DNA of 12,913 bases, taken from contig DATJYK010000449.1 in assembly GCA_035578005.1 (NCBI GenBank), forward strand, positions 1 to 12,913, given 5' to 3'. Below, one piece after another: positions 6,273-12,831 of this stretch. The DNA comes from Gp13-AA77 sp035578005 (lineage in GTDB: Bacteria > Acidobacteriota > Terriglobia > UBA7540). Every line of letters starts with the position of its first letter. The first letter of the stretch is position 1. Below the pieces are notes generated by a model. The model was given only the letters and a program-made list of their open reading frames with translations. It was not told the origin of the DNA and did not search any database. The position numbers and the translations under genes are program-made.

Positions 6273-6366
6273 GGCAGGCCATGCGATTCGCCTGCCGTCA
6301 AGTCGGGGAAACGCCCTGCGACCACCTGAAAACCTCCTCCGGCCAGGCGGTTGCGGGGCATCCCCG
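6273..6366 (+). ncRNA. Structured unit, copy 1: hairpin I + hairpin II with anti-SD loop
   Basis: Hairpin I is GGCAGGC (6273-6279) with GCCTGCC (6290-6296). Hairpin II runs 6304-6366. Its outer stem is CGGGGA/TCCCCG (6304-6309/6361-6366). After a small internal loop there are 16 pairs (6313-6328/6344-6359), including two G-T pairs and one A-C mismatch. The 15-nt loop is AAAACCTCCTCCGGC (6329-6343), containing CCTCCTCC, complementary to Shine-Dalgarno sequences. Strand is uncertain: on the minus strand one mismatch becomes G-U but two pairs are lost. No promoter or poly-T terminator is evident, so it may be released from the upstream mRNA. It could alternatively be a dispersed intergenic repeat. 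Confidence 0.5.
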
Positions 6367-6424
6367 TCGGTTCTGATTCTGACGTCTCGCGCAGCGTCCT
6401 TGGGGATGTTGCCGCATTAAGTTC

Positions 6425-6519
6425 GGCAGGCATCAAGATCGCCTGCCCGAGGTAGGGGAGAAGCCTCGATTCCACCTGAAAACCTCCTCCGGCCAGGTGG
6501 ACGAGGGGCGCTCCCCTAC
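6425..6519 (+). ncRNA. Structured unit, copy 2: hairpin I + hairpin II with identical anti-SD loop
   Basis: Hairpin I is GGCAGGC (6425-6431) with GCCTGCC (6441-6447), with a different loop from copy 1. Hairpin II has outer stem GTAGGGGAG/CTCCCCTAC (6452-6460/6511-6519) and middle stem CCTCG/CGAGG (6464-6468/6502-6506). A 2-nt bulge follows, then TCCACCTG/CAGGTGGA (6471-6478/6494-6501). The 15-nt loop (6479-6493) is identical to that of copy 1. The middle-stem sequence differs from copy 1 while pairing is kept, and the A-C mismatch of copy 1 is an A-T pair here. Sequences after both copies are also similar (ATTCT-GACG...AGCG), so the repeated unit is about 150 bp. Confidence 0.5.
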
Positions 6520-6601
6520 TCCTATTCTCGACGCCGCCAGCGAGCGCTCACTGTGTTTTCTCACCGCAATTCTCCCTCAAGCAAGCTAAAATGCCTTCGG
6601 A

Positions 6602-7309
6602 ATGGTACCTCTTCCACTCGATGATAACCTTCGCCGCACCACGTTCTGGTTTTCAACGCTTGTCATCATCGCCGTCAATCTTTACGTGTTCTGGATAGAA
6701 CTTTCTCTCGACGGCCAAGTTGATCGGCTGATCTTTCTTTATGGGATCGTTCCTGCGCGTTATACGACTGCGCGGGGACTCGCACTGATGACTCCGGCGG
6801 GGTTCGTGGTTCCGATCTTTGCATCCATGTTCCTGCATGCCGGATGGGTACACCTGCTCGGCAACATGCTTTTTCTTTATGTCTTCGGGCGAAGCGTCGA
6901 AGACCGCTTTGGTCACGTGAAGTTCGTACTTCTTTACTTTTTGAGCGGTTTTGCAGGCGCGCTGCTACACATCTATCTCAACGCGGGTTCTCGACTTCCG
7001 AGCATCGGCGCGAGCGGCGCCATCGCGGGCGTACTCGGGGCCTATTTTGTGAGCTCTCCCCGAGCGTGGATCAAGATCACGATTTTTCCGCTGATTTTCT
7101 GGACGTTTCAGCTACCGGCGGTCCTCGTTCTCGGATATTGGTTCCTCATTCAGTTTCTCGAAGGTTATCAGATGCTCGGCATGAACATTCAGACCGCCAC
7201 TCGCGGCGGCACAGCGTGGTGGGCCCATGTCGGCGGATTCGTGACGGGCATGTTGTTGGCGATGATGCTCGAACCGCGCCGTCCCCGAGCCACCAAGTTG
7301 GCGTTTTGA
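6602..7309 (+). CDS. Rhomboid family intramembrane serine protease (235 aa)
   Basis: A multi-pass inner-membrane protease of the rhomboid family. The catalytic dyad is visible: S138 in SIGASGA (134-140) and H209 in WWAHVGGFVTG (206-216). The HAGWVHLLGNM motif (79-89), with H84 and N88, provides the oxyanion/structural residues of the second membrane segment. About six hydrophobic segments are present: 15-32, 65-80, 83-96, 108-126, 138-150 with 160-180, and 207-222. The length is that of the compact six-helix core without extra domains. It begins MVPLPLDDNLRRTTF, which agrees with bacterial members starting just before TM1. The Shine-Dalgarno before ATG 6602 is poor. Substrates cannot be inferred; the upstream neighbour encodes a secreted protein but has no obvious rhomboid-type TM segment. 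The gene is convergent with the minus-strand operon. Confidence 0.9.
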   Translation: MVPLPLDDNLRRTTFWFSTLVIIAVNLYVFWIELSLDGQVDRLIFLYGIVPARYTTARGLALMTPAGFVVPIFASMFLHAGWVHLLGNMLFLYVFGRSVEDRFGHVKFVLLYFLSGFAGALLHIYLNAGSRLPSIGASGAIAGVLGAYFVSSPRAWIKITIFPLIFWTFQLPAVLVLGYWFLIQFLEGYQMLGMNIQTATRGGTAWWAHVGGFVTGMLLAMMLEPRRPRATKLAF

Positions 7310-7316
7310 TCATGGC

Positions 7317-7351
7317 TGGATGACGTCGCGGTCATCTCCGAGCGTCATCCA
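7317..7351. terminator. Hairpin between convergent genes, possible bidirectional terminator
   Basis: TGGATGACG (7317-7325) pairs perfectly with CGTCATCCA (7343-7351) around a 17-nt loop, in the 56-bp gap between the rhomboid stop and the stop of the minus-strand dehydrogenase. There is no T-tract on either side, so an intrinsic terminator is only possible, not proven. Confidence 0.35.
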
Positions 7352-7365
7352 CACGAACCTACTTG

Positions 7366-8430
7366 TTAGAGTCGGGCAGCGATCCAATCCCCCACTTCGC
7401 GCGTCCCCAGATCGCCGCCTAGGTCCCGGGTGGTGACGTCGTGGCGGATCGCGTCGCGCACAACTTCTTCGACCCGTCCGCCCGCCTGCGAGTGGCCAAG
7501 GTGCCCAAGCATCGTGCCGACGGTGAGCACAGCGGCCATGGGATTAGCCAAATTCTTGCCAGCGATATTGGGTGCTGAGCCGTGGACCGTTTCGAACATC
7601 GATATTTGACCCGGATGGACGTTGGCCGACGGTGCCAAGCCGAGGCCGCCCTGAAGCGCGGCGCCCAGATCGCTGAGAATGTCACCGAACATGTTACAGG
7701 TCACCATCACCTGGAACTGGCCGGGGTCGCGCACCATCTCCATAGCGAGCGTATCAATATAAAGATGCCGCGATTCGATTTCTGGGTAGCGCTCGCGAAC
7801 CTCAGCAAACACTCGTTGCCACAGGCCATGTCCGAATGTTAGCGCGTTCGCTTTGTCGCTCATGCAGACTTTCTTCAAGCCGTGTTGACGCGCGTATTCG
7901 AAAGCGTAAACCAGGATCCTCTCCACGCCCTTGCGGGTGTTCACGTCCTCCTGCACTGCTACTTCGTCGGAAGTGTCCTTCTTGAACACACCACCCATGC
8001 CCACGTAGAGCCCCTCGGTGTTTTCACGGAAGATGACGAAGTTCACGTCCTGCTCCGTCCGGTCCTTGAGCGGGCACAAGCGCGCGTCGAGAAGTCTCAC
8101 AGGCCGCTGGTTCACGTAGAGATCAAGATTGAAGCGAATACCAAGCAGGATGTCTGCGGCGTGCTGATTGGAAGGAACCCGCGGGTCGCCGAGCGCACCA
8201 ACGAAAATCGCCGCGTAGTCACGGCGAAACATCTCAAAGGTGCCTTCAGGCAAGCTGACGCCCTCACGCAGGTACTTTTCTGCACCCCAATTGTAGACGT
8301 TGTAGTCGACCGGCAACTGATGCGACTTGATGAGGGCTTCGAGCGCCTCGATGGCCTGGGCCGTCACCTCAATCCCGATGCCATCGCCCGGAATGAAGGC
8401 AATTCGTTGGGTCGCAGAAGAATCAGCCAT
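7366..8430 (-). CDS. Isocitrate/isopropylmalate-family decarboxylating dehydrogenase (354 aa)
   Basis: A beta-decarboxylating NAD(P)-dependent dehydrogenase of the IPMDH/ICDH/tartrate dehydrogenase superfamily. Visible: FIPGDGIGIEV (12-22), substrate arginines R99, R109 and R135 (FRENTEGLYVG, with Y142), catalytic K193 (SDKANAL), metal ligands D226, D250 and D254 (CNMFGDILSDLGA), and the nucleotide-binding HGSAPNIAGKNLANP (283-297). That last segment has the form found in NAD-using enzymes. The substrate is uncertain: no leuC, leuD or leuB-type partners are nearby, and the GIRFNLDLYVNQRPVRL helix differs from classical LeuB. Isopropylmalate, tartrate/malate-like or homoisocitrate activity are all open. 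ATG 8430 is chosen: it overlaps the stop of the upstream DUF5996 gene by 8 nt and gives a normal N-terminus; a longer frame to 8478 adds 16 unrelated residues. Last gene of the minus-strand run. Confidence 0.9.
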   Translation of the reverse strand: MADSSATQRIAFIPGDGIGIEVTAQAIEALEALIKSHQLPVDYNVYNWGAEKYLREGVSLPEGTFEMFRRDYAAIFVGALGDPRVPSNQHAADILLGIRFNLDLYVNQRPVRLLDARLCPLKDRTEQDVNFVIFRENTEGLYVGMGGVFKKDTSDEVAVQEDVNTRKGVERILVYAFEYARQHGLKKVCMSDKANALTFGHGLWQRVFAEVRERYPEIESRHLYIDTLAMEMVRDPGQFQVMVTCNMFGDILSDLGAALQGGLGLAPSANVHPGQISMFETVHGSAPNIAGKNLANPMAAVLTVGTMLGHLGHSQAGGRVEEVVRDAIRHDVTTRDLGGDLGTREVGDWIAARL

Positions 8431-9337
8431 GCTGCTCGCGTTCGACTTCGTCGCGATTCCACTTCGCGAGGTTCGCACCTGCCTCGTACGTACTTTGGCA
8501 GAAGTCGAGAATTGCTTGATCTGGTGACTCAGCAGCTCGCACGTCGTCGTACTTGAGCATGAACTCGCCCATCTGCTGGTCCCAGTACGCGGCAGCGGGT
8601 CGCACGGCTTCCTGCTCCAGCCCAGCGGGCGCAGGCTTGGTGTAGGAGTAGAATGCCGCCTGTTTAAAACTTCGATTGCCCGGCCAAAAGCCGCAACTGA
8701 TCACCTCGTGAGAGTACGCCTCGCGCGTCAGCGGATCCACGTCCTTCGGCAAAGAGGCTTGGCGCCCGGAAAAGCGCGTCACCGCCAGATCAAAGGAACC
8801 CCAGAAAAACTGCACTGGACTGCACTTGCCAATGAAGCGGGATCGAAACGTCTTAAGAACCCGGTCACAATTGATCAGAACGCGGCGAAAGCTCTCGATG
8901 TACCGAACGTCGTACGAGGCGTGGTGCTGATCCAGATCAAACGGCGTGCGATCATCGAACTCGTCCGGCGTTCGGTGAATCTCGACTTCGATTCCGAGCG
9001 AGCGCAAGCCCGCCATGTACTCGCGGTAGAAATCCGCCACGGAGCGCGGATAGAGCGAAATGCGGTGTTCGCTCCCCTCGCTCGTTCTGACGGCCAGCCT
9101 GTGAGCGATGAAGTCAAACTCGACGTCAAAGCTCTCGTGTCGAAACGGAATGGCTGACGTGGTCAAGCCTCGCGGCGTGACATAAAGCGTCACGTTCCAG
9201 AAGTGATTCTCCAACGGCGTCAGGGCAAGGCGCGTCTTGCCCACGATCTGGGTCCACATGTGGAGCGTGTCACACGTGCTTTCCCACTCCGAAAAGGGGA
9301 GTTCCGGCCACTCAGGCGAAATCAAGTTCCACCTCAT
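8423..9337 (-). CDS. DUF5996 family protein (304 aa)
   Basis: This appears to belong to the DUF5996 family: the N-terminal pattern WPELPFSEWESTCDTLHMWTQIVGKTRLALTP followed by NHFWNVTLYVTPRGLTTSAIP is typical of that family (recollected). The family has no assigned function. Other features are a FDVEFDFIAHRLAVRTSEG beta region, SPVQFFWGSFDLAVTRFSGR near residues 169-190, a segment with H/C/W residues (SHEVISCGFWPGNRSF), and a C-terminal helical part. There is no signal peptide or TM segment, so it is probably cytoplasmic. ATG 9337 lies 26 nt inside the preceding zinc-finger gene and lacks a good Shine-Dalgarno; a TTG four codons later is preceded by AGG and is an alternative start. The stop overlaps the dehydrogenase start by 8 nt, which points to translational coupling. 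Confidence 0.85.
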   Translation of the reverse strand: MRWNLISPEWPELPFSEWESTCDTLHMWTQIVGKTRLALTPLENHFWNVTLYVTPRGLTTSAIPFRHESFDVEFDFIAHRLAVRTSEGSEHRISLYPRSVADFYREYMAGLRSLGIEVEIHRTPDEFDDRTPFDLDQHHASYDVRYIESFRRVLINCDRVLKTFRSRFIGKCSPVQFFWGSFDLAVTRFSGRQASLPKDVDPLTREAYSHEVISCGFWPGNRSFKQAAFYSYTKPAPAGLEQEAVRPAAAYWDQQMGEFMLKYDDVRAAESPDQAILDFCQSTYEAGANLAKWNRDEVEREQHG

Positions 9338-9575
9338 CGATATAGCACCAGCCCCAGTCCTCGCCCGGCTCGAACGACTTGATGATGGGGTGATGGGCCG
9401 AATGAAAATGTTTGGTGGCGTGCTTGTTCTTGGACGAATCGCAGCAGCCGACGTGACCGCAGGTCATGCACAAGCGGAGATGAACCCAGGTGTCGCCCAT
9501 CTTCAGGCACTCTTCACAGCCACGGGTGTGCGGCTTCACGTCGCGAATCTGATCGGTGTGCGTGCATTCGCTCAT
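9312..9575 (-). CDS. UBP-type zinc finger protein (87 aa)
   Basis: A stand-alone zf-UBP domain, the ubiquitin C-terminus-binding fold known from eukaryotic deubiquitinases, here forming the entire protein. The Cys/His ligand set is complete: C4 and H6, C20/C23 (GCEEC), C36/C39 (LCMTCGHVGCC, with C44/C45), H53 (NKHATKHFH, with further His), H60 and H61. The characteristic HPIIKSFEPGEDWGWCYIDE tail follows. Such short bacterial zf-UBP proteins are widespread but uncharacterised; the ligand cannot be ubiquitin in most bacteria. Translation should be strong: AGGAGG (9587-9582 on the minus strand) lies 6 nt before ATG 9575, the best ribosome site in the window. The gene overlaps the following DUF5996 gene by 26 nt and lies 66 nt after the EamA gene. 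Confidence 0.92.
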   Translation of the reverse strand: MSECTHTDQIRDVKPHTRGCEECLKMGDTWVHLRLCMTCGHVGCCDSSKNKHATKHFHSAHHPIIKSFEPGEDWGWCYIDEVELDFA

Positions 9576-9641
9576 CCTATCCCTCCTCTCCTTGGATGCG
9601 CGACTGGCTTAACGATTTCCATGAGCCTGTGATTTAAGTTC

Positions 9642-10640
9642 CTAAGCCGCGGCCGCCGACGATTCTGCGCCTTCGCGTTCGGTCAGATACACGCCGCCCA
9701 GAATGAACACTCCTCCCACCGTCACCCGCGCCGTCAGGGACTCGCTAAGCAGCCAGGCGCCCAGCGCGGCCGCAATCACGGGCTGCAGGTAGTTGAACGC
9801 TGCGACTCGGGTGGCAGTCAGTTCGGTGAGCGCAAAAGCGTAGATGAGGTACGCGAGCACCGAGCCGCAAGTCACGAGGAATGCGATTCCCCACCAGGCT
9901 TCCCCCGGCAGCGCCGTCCATCGAACCGCCAACAAGTCGCGTGCGCTGACCGGAAGCATGAAAGCCGAGCCCAGTATGAAAATAATCGTGTTCAAGCTCA
10001 GCGCGTCAAATCGAACCGCGACCTTCTTCAGCAGAATCGTGTAGTAGGCAAAAACCGCCGTTCCCAGCAGCATGATAAAGTCGCCCCAGACTGTGACCGC
10101 GCCTCCGGGCTGACCCTTACTCGTCGTGAGCACGACGACGCCCGCGAACGAAATCGCGGCCCCCACGGATTTGAGCACCGTGAGCGCTTCCAGGCGCATG
10201 CCGCAGGAGAGAATCAACACCATCACCGGGCCCAGAGCGATAATCAGGGCGGCGTGAGCCGCTGAGGTCTTGCCAATACCGCCGATGAAAAAAATCTGGT
10301 TCAGCGTTATCCCGAACAGCGCCGTCATGGCAAGATATCCCCAGTCGCGGCGCGTCAGGTGAAGTCGCGGCCGATTCGGCCACAACATAAACGCGATTGC
10401 GAAGATCACGCCCGCACCTGTCACCCGCACTTGCGCCAGAGCCATGGCGCCCATGCTGCGCAGGGCGAACTTTCCTGCAATGATGTTGCTCGCCCAAAAG
10501 AAGGTGCCCAGCAGCATCAGCAGATGCATCAGCCGGTGGCGTGGACTTCTCTCAGCGTCCCGTTCGGATGCAGAGTTCCCTGGCGCACGCGACTCCACGG
10601 CCTGAGCCTGCTCTGCCTGAATGGGCGCCGCACTACCCAA
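9642..10640 (-). CDS. EamA/DMT-superfamily transporter (about 332 aa)
   Basis: A drug/metabolite-transporter family membrane protein with two EamA repeats, about ten TM segments. The first repeat starts near LMHLLMLLGTFFWASNIIAGKFAL and includes the conserved R-V-T helix (QVRVTGAGVIFAIAFML) and ALIIALGPVMVLIL. The second repeat starts near WGDFIMLLGTAVFAYYTILLKK and ends ATRVAAFNYLQPVIAAALGAWLLSE, then VGGVFILGGVYL. Members export amino acids or other small metabolites; the substrate cannot be told here. The start is uncertain. TTG 10640 has AGGAAGGA just upstream and overlaps the racemase stop by 8 nt, giving a 37-residue charged leader. GTG 10598 and ATG 10529 (295 aa, the usual family length) are alternatives. 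Position directly after an amino-acid-acting enzyme suggests export or scavenging of a related metabolite (inference). Confidence 0.88.
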   Translation of the reverse strand: MGSAAPIQAEQAQAVESRAPGNSASERDAERSPRHRLMHLLMLLGTFFWASNIIAGKFALRSMGAMALAQVRVTGAGVIFAIAFMLWPNRPRLHLTRRDWGYLAMTALFGITLNQIFFIGGIGKTSAAHAALIIALGPVMVLILSCGMRLEALTVLKSVGAAISFAGVVVLTTSKGQPGGAVTVWGDFIMLLGTAVFAYYTILLKKVAVRFDALSLNTIIFILGSAFMLPVSARDLLAVRWTALPGEAWWGIAFLVTCGSVLAYLIYAFALTELTATRVAAFNYLQPVIAAALGAWLLSESLTARVTVGGVFILGGVYLTEREGAESSAAAA

Positions 10641-11739
10641 ACCGTTCCTTCCTCGCCGTGGCGCGCTCGATGCGCTCGATGTTCGCCGCGTACCCCAATC
10701 CTGGCGTCTGGGGCACACGGATGGTTCCAGCGGCACTGACGGTCACTTCGGGATCAATGATGTCTTCGCTCCAGTAGCGGCGGCTGGCCGAGACGTCACC
10801 CGGCAAAGTGAAGCCCGGCAGCGTGGACATCGCGATGTTGTGCGCGCGGCCGATACCCGACTCCAGCATCCCGCCACACCAGACGGGAATGTTGTGGGCG
10901 CGGCAAACATCATGCACCTGGCGAGCCGAAGTGAAGCCTCCGACGCGGCCCAACTTGATGTTGATAATCTTGCACGCGCCGGCTTCGATGGCCTTTCGTG
11001 CGTCGTCGGCATCATGGATGGACTCGTCGAGGCACAGTGACGTCTTGATTTCACGCTGCAGGCGAGCGTGGTCAATGATGTCATTCCAGTGAAGCGGCTG
11101 CTCGATCATCAGCAGATAGAAGCGGTCGAAGTTCTTCAAATGCTCTAAGTCCGCAAGCGTATAAGCAGAGTTCGCGTCCACGGAGAGAACGATGCGAGGG
11201 AAGCGCTCACGCACGCGCTCAAGCACGCCCACGTCCCAACCGGGCTTCACCTTCAACTTGATGCGCTGATAGCCGGCGCTAACTTCACACTGGATTTTTT
11301 CGAGCAGTTGCTCGATGGAGTCCTGAATCCCGATGGACACCCCACAGGGAATCTCTTCGAGAGTGCCGCCGATAAGCTTTGAGAGCGGTACACCATCTTG
11401 CTGAGCCTTGATGTCCCACAGGGCGTTTTCGAGCGCTGCTTTGGCCATGCTGTGACCGCGAATCTGCTTGAACTTGGCGGCGATCTCCGACGGCCCGGAT
11501 AAGTCACGCCCGAGCGTGGCAGGAATTAGAAAGTCGCGCAGGATGTGCCAGGCGGTTTCAGGTGTTTCGTGGTTGTAGAACGGCTGCTCGCCACAGCTCA
11601 CTTCTCCCCAGCCGGTCAACCCCGAGGCCTCCACCTTTACCAGCACGATTCGGCGCGCGGTGGTGCGGCCAAAGCTGGTCTCGAAGAAGTGGACGAGCGG
11701 CAGATGGATTTCGCGAAGCTCAATGCGGTCGATTTTCAT
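10633..11739 (-). CDS. OSBS / N-succinylamino-acid racemase-type enolase superfamily enzyme (368 aa)
   Basis: A member of the muconate-lactonising subgroup of the enolase superfamily, closest to Bacillus/Geobacillus-type MenC and N-succinylamino-acid racemases. Visible: the capping domain (MKIDRIELREIHLPLVHFFETSFG, GWGEVSCGEQPFYNHETPETAW), the KLK catalytic motif (K161, K163), metal ligands D188 (SVDAN), E213 (MIEQPL) and D238 (CLDES), and the second catalytic lysine K262 (NIKLGRVGG). All acid/base and metal residues are intact. It either makes o-succinylbenzoate for menaquinone or racemises N-succinylamino acids; many family members do both. No other men genes are nearby, and the preceding GNAT gene overlaps by 4 nt (ATGA), which favours the racemase role. 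ATG 11739 is chosen for that overlap; upstream in-frame codons to 11817 lie within the GNAT gene. Confidence 0.9.
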   Translation of the reverse strand: MKIDRIELREIHLPLVHFFETSFGRTTARRIVLVKVEASGLTGWGEVSCGEQPFYNHETPETAWHILRDFLIPATLGRDLSGPSEIAAKFKQIRGHSMAKAALENALWDIKAQQDGVPLSKLIGGTLEEIPCGVSIGIQDSIEQLLEKIQCEVSAGYQRIKLKVKPGWDVGVLERVRERFPRIVLSVDANSAYTLADLEHLKNFDRFYLLMIEQPLHWNDIIDHARLQREIKTSLCLDESIHDADDARKAIEAGACKIINIKLGRVGGFTSARQVHDVCRAHNIPVWCGGMLESGIGRAHNIAMSTLPGFTLPGDVSASRRYWSEDIIDPEVTVSAAGTIRVPQTPGLGYAANIERIERATARKERFG

Positions 11740-12530
11740 GAATAGGGTTCCAAGAGATAGCGTCCCACACCGTCGCCGCGCTCGAAGCCGGTCACAGCCA
11801 GACCGCGGCGAAAGCAACCTTCAAATCTGCGGCGAACATCTCGTTGCAGCTTGCGGGCCCGGTCGGGCTCTTGTTCCGCGAGCGTGGTGAGGTCCAAGGG
11901 AATTTCGATCGCCCGTTCGCCGCCGCGTCCGCGAGCGGCAAGCGCCGGCGGTGGCCCGCCAGAGGGGGCGGAGGGCGCAAGCGCCGCTCGTACCCTTGCC
12001 GAATTCAGCCACCATTCGCACACCAGCCGGTCGCTCGGCAGGCCCTGTTGCAGCCTGCTTTCAACGTGGCCGTAGTAATCCGGCTGGTAGCGGCGCGTAA
12101 TGGCTCCCAGCCGGACGATATTGAAAAAGGCGTTCTTGGCACGCAGCGGATCGAAGGTCCATTCGATGCGGGCAATGCCGGCCTGCAAAGACACCTCCCG
12201 CTGCTCGGCTTTCAGCATTCTCCCCAGGCCTTGATTTTCGTGGCCGCGCGCCACCCCAAGCGAGAGAGAATGCACGTAGCGCTTGCCGTCTCGCCAGGCG
12301 GGCATCCCGCTCACGAATCCTACCAATTCTCCCGCGCGCCCTCGGCCGGAACTGCAAAACGCGCCGATCACGTGTCCGCCGATGTGGGTCAGATTCACAA
12401 ACAGGCGCAGCGGATAGAGCTCCGAATCCGCATAGCCCCAAATCTGCTTTTGAAGCCGAATGCACGCTTCAAGCTCCCCGATGCCGCGGCAAGGACGGAC
12501 GGAATAGCGAGCTTGCGAAGAGCGGACCAT
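11736..12530 (-). CDS. GNAT-family N-acyltransferase (264 aa)
   Basis: A predicted GNAT acyltransferase of the COG3375 type. The N-terminal domain shows VRPCRGIGELEACIRLQKQIWG, then SLSLGVARGHENQGLGRMLKAEQ (88-110), the beta4/alpha3 acyl-CoA pyrophosphate-binding motif (NQGLGR, 99-104). It continues IARIEWTFDPLRAKNAFFNIVRLGA and a YYGHVESRLQQGLPSDRLVCEWWL segment typical of this subgroup. Residues 179-207 form an Ala/Pro/Gly-rich low-complexity linker, followed by a ~55-residue C-terminal extension. Overlap with the racemase gene by ATGA suggests that the two proteins work together. In Geobacillus a GNAT enzyme beside the N-succinylamino-acid racemase succinylates D-amino acids (established), and this protein may do the same (inference). 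It is the first gene of the run. ATG 12530 has no good Shine-Dalgarno and could lie a few codons off. Confidence 0.85.
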   Translation of the reverse strand: MVRSSQARYSVRPCRGIGELEACIRLQKQIWGYADSELYPLRLFVNLTHIGGHVIGAFCSSGRGRAGELVGFVSGMPAWRDGKRYVHSLSLGVARGHENQGLGRMLKAEQREVSLQAGIARIEWTFDPLRAKNAFFNIVRLGAITRRYQPDYYGHVESRLQQGLPSDRLVCEWWLNSARVRAALAPSAPSGGPPPALAARGRGGERAIEIPLDLTTLAEQEPDRARKLQRDVRRRFEGCFRRGLAVTGFERGDGVGRYLLEPYS

Positions 12531-12535
12531 GGGCG

Positions 12536-12776
12536 AGGTGTCAGGTGCCAGGTGTCAGGTTCTAGGTGCCGGGTGCTAGGTCCCAGGGAGAGCCTTTACC
12601 CGATGTTACTGAGCACTCCGGCGCCTGGCAACTAGCACCTAGAACCTCAAGAGTAACACCTGCCCTCTGACTCTCGGTCAACCTGCTGATTCTAAACGTT
12701 CGAGGAATTGAGAGTCATATTCCGTTCAATCCGGCGTCGCCGGTGGCTGAGCTAACACCTGGCACCTACAACCTAG
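12536..12776. repeat. AGGTGYCAGGTG / CTAGGTGCC-type repeat cluster with inverted copies
   Basis: At 12536-12585 short units of the form AGGTGTCAGGTGCCAGGTG, GGTTCTAGGTG and GGGTGCTAGG follow one another. Inverted copies occur at 12621-12647 (AGGTTCTAGGTG at 12557-12568 is the exact complement of CACCTAGAACCT at 12636-12647) and at 12752-12776. The cluster is an imperfect, palindrome-forming intergenic repeat next to the operon start. Confidence 0.7.
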
Positions 12777-12831
12777 CGAGGTCTTCGACCTCAAACCGAC
12801 GAGCCCCGCGCCCAACCACCCGGCGAAGCTC

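Larger units (their letters stand above)
6128..6601. other. Intergenic region occupied by the tandem structured units
   Basis: Between the secreted-protein stop and the rhomboid start, the region is filled by the two ~150-bp units (6273-6366 and 6425-6519) plus their flanks. An 85-codon minus-strand frame (6218-6475) runs through them; its GTG start follows an AGGAGG supplied by the complement of the loop, 7 nt away. It looks like a by-product of the repeats. No clear terminator or rhomboid promoter could be named. Confidence 0.5.

Noticed and set aside
6218..6475. 85-codon minus-strand ORF through the tandem hairpin units, with AGGAGG before its GTG
   Set aside because: The ribosome-site-like sequence is just the complement of the repeated loop, and the peptide follows the repeat structure. 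It remains an alternative reading of why the loop is conserved.
7882..8556. 224-codon + strand ORF opposite the dehydrogenase
   Set aside because: Antisense shadow of a gene with complete catalytic motifs.
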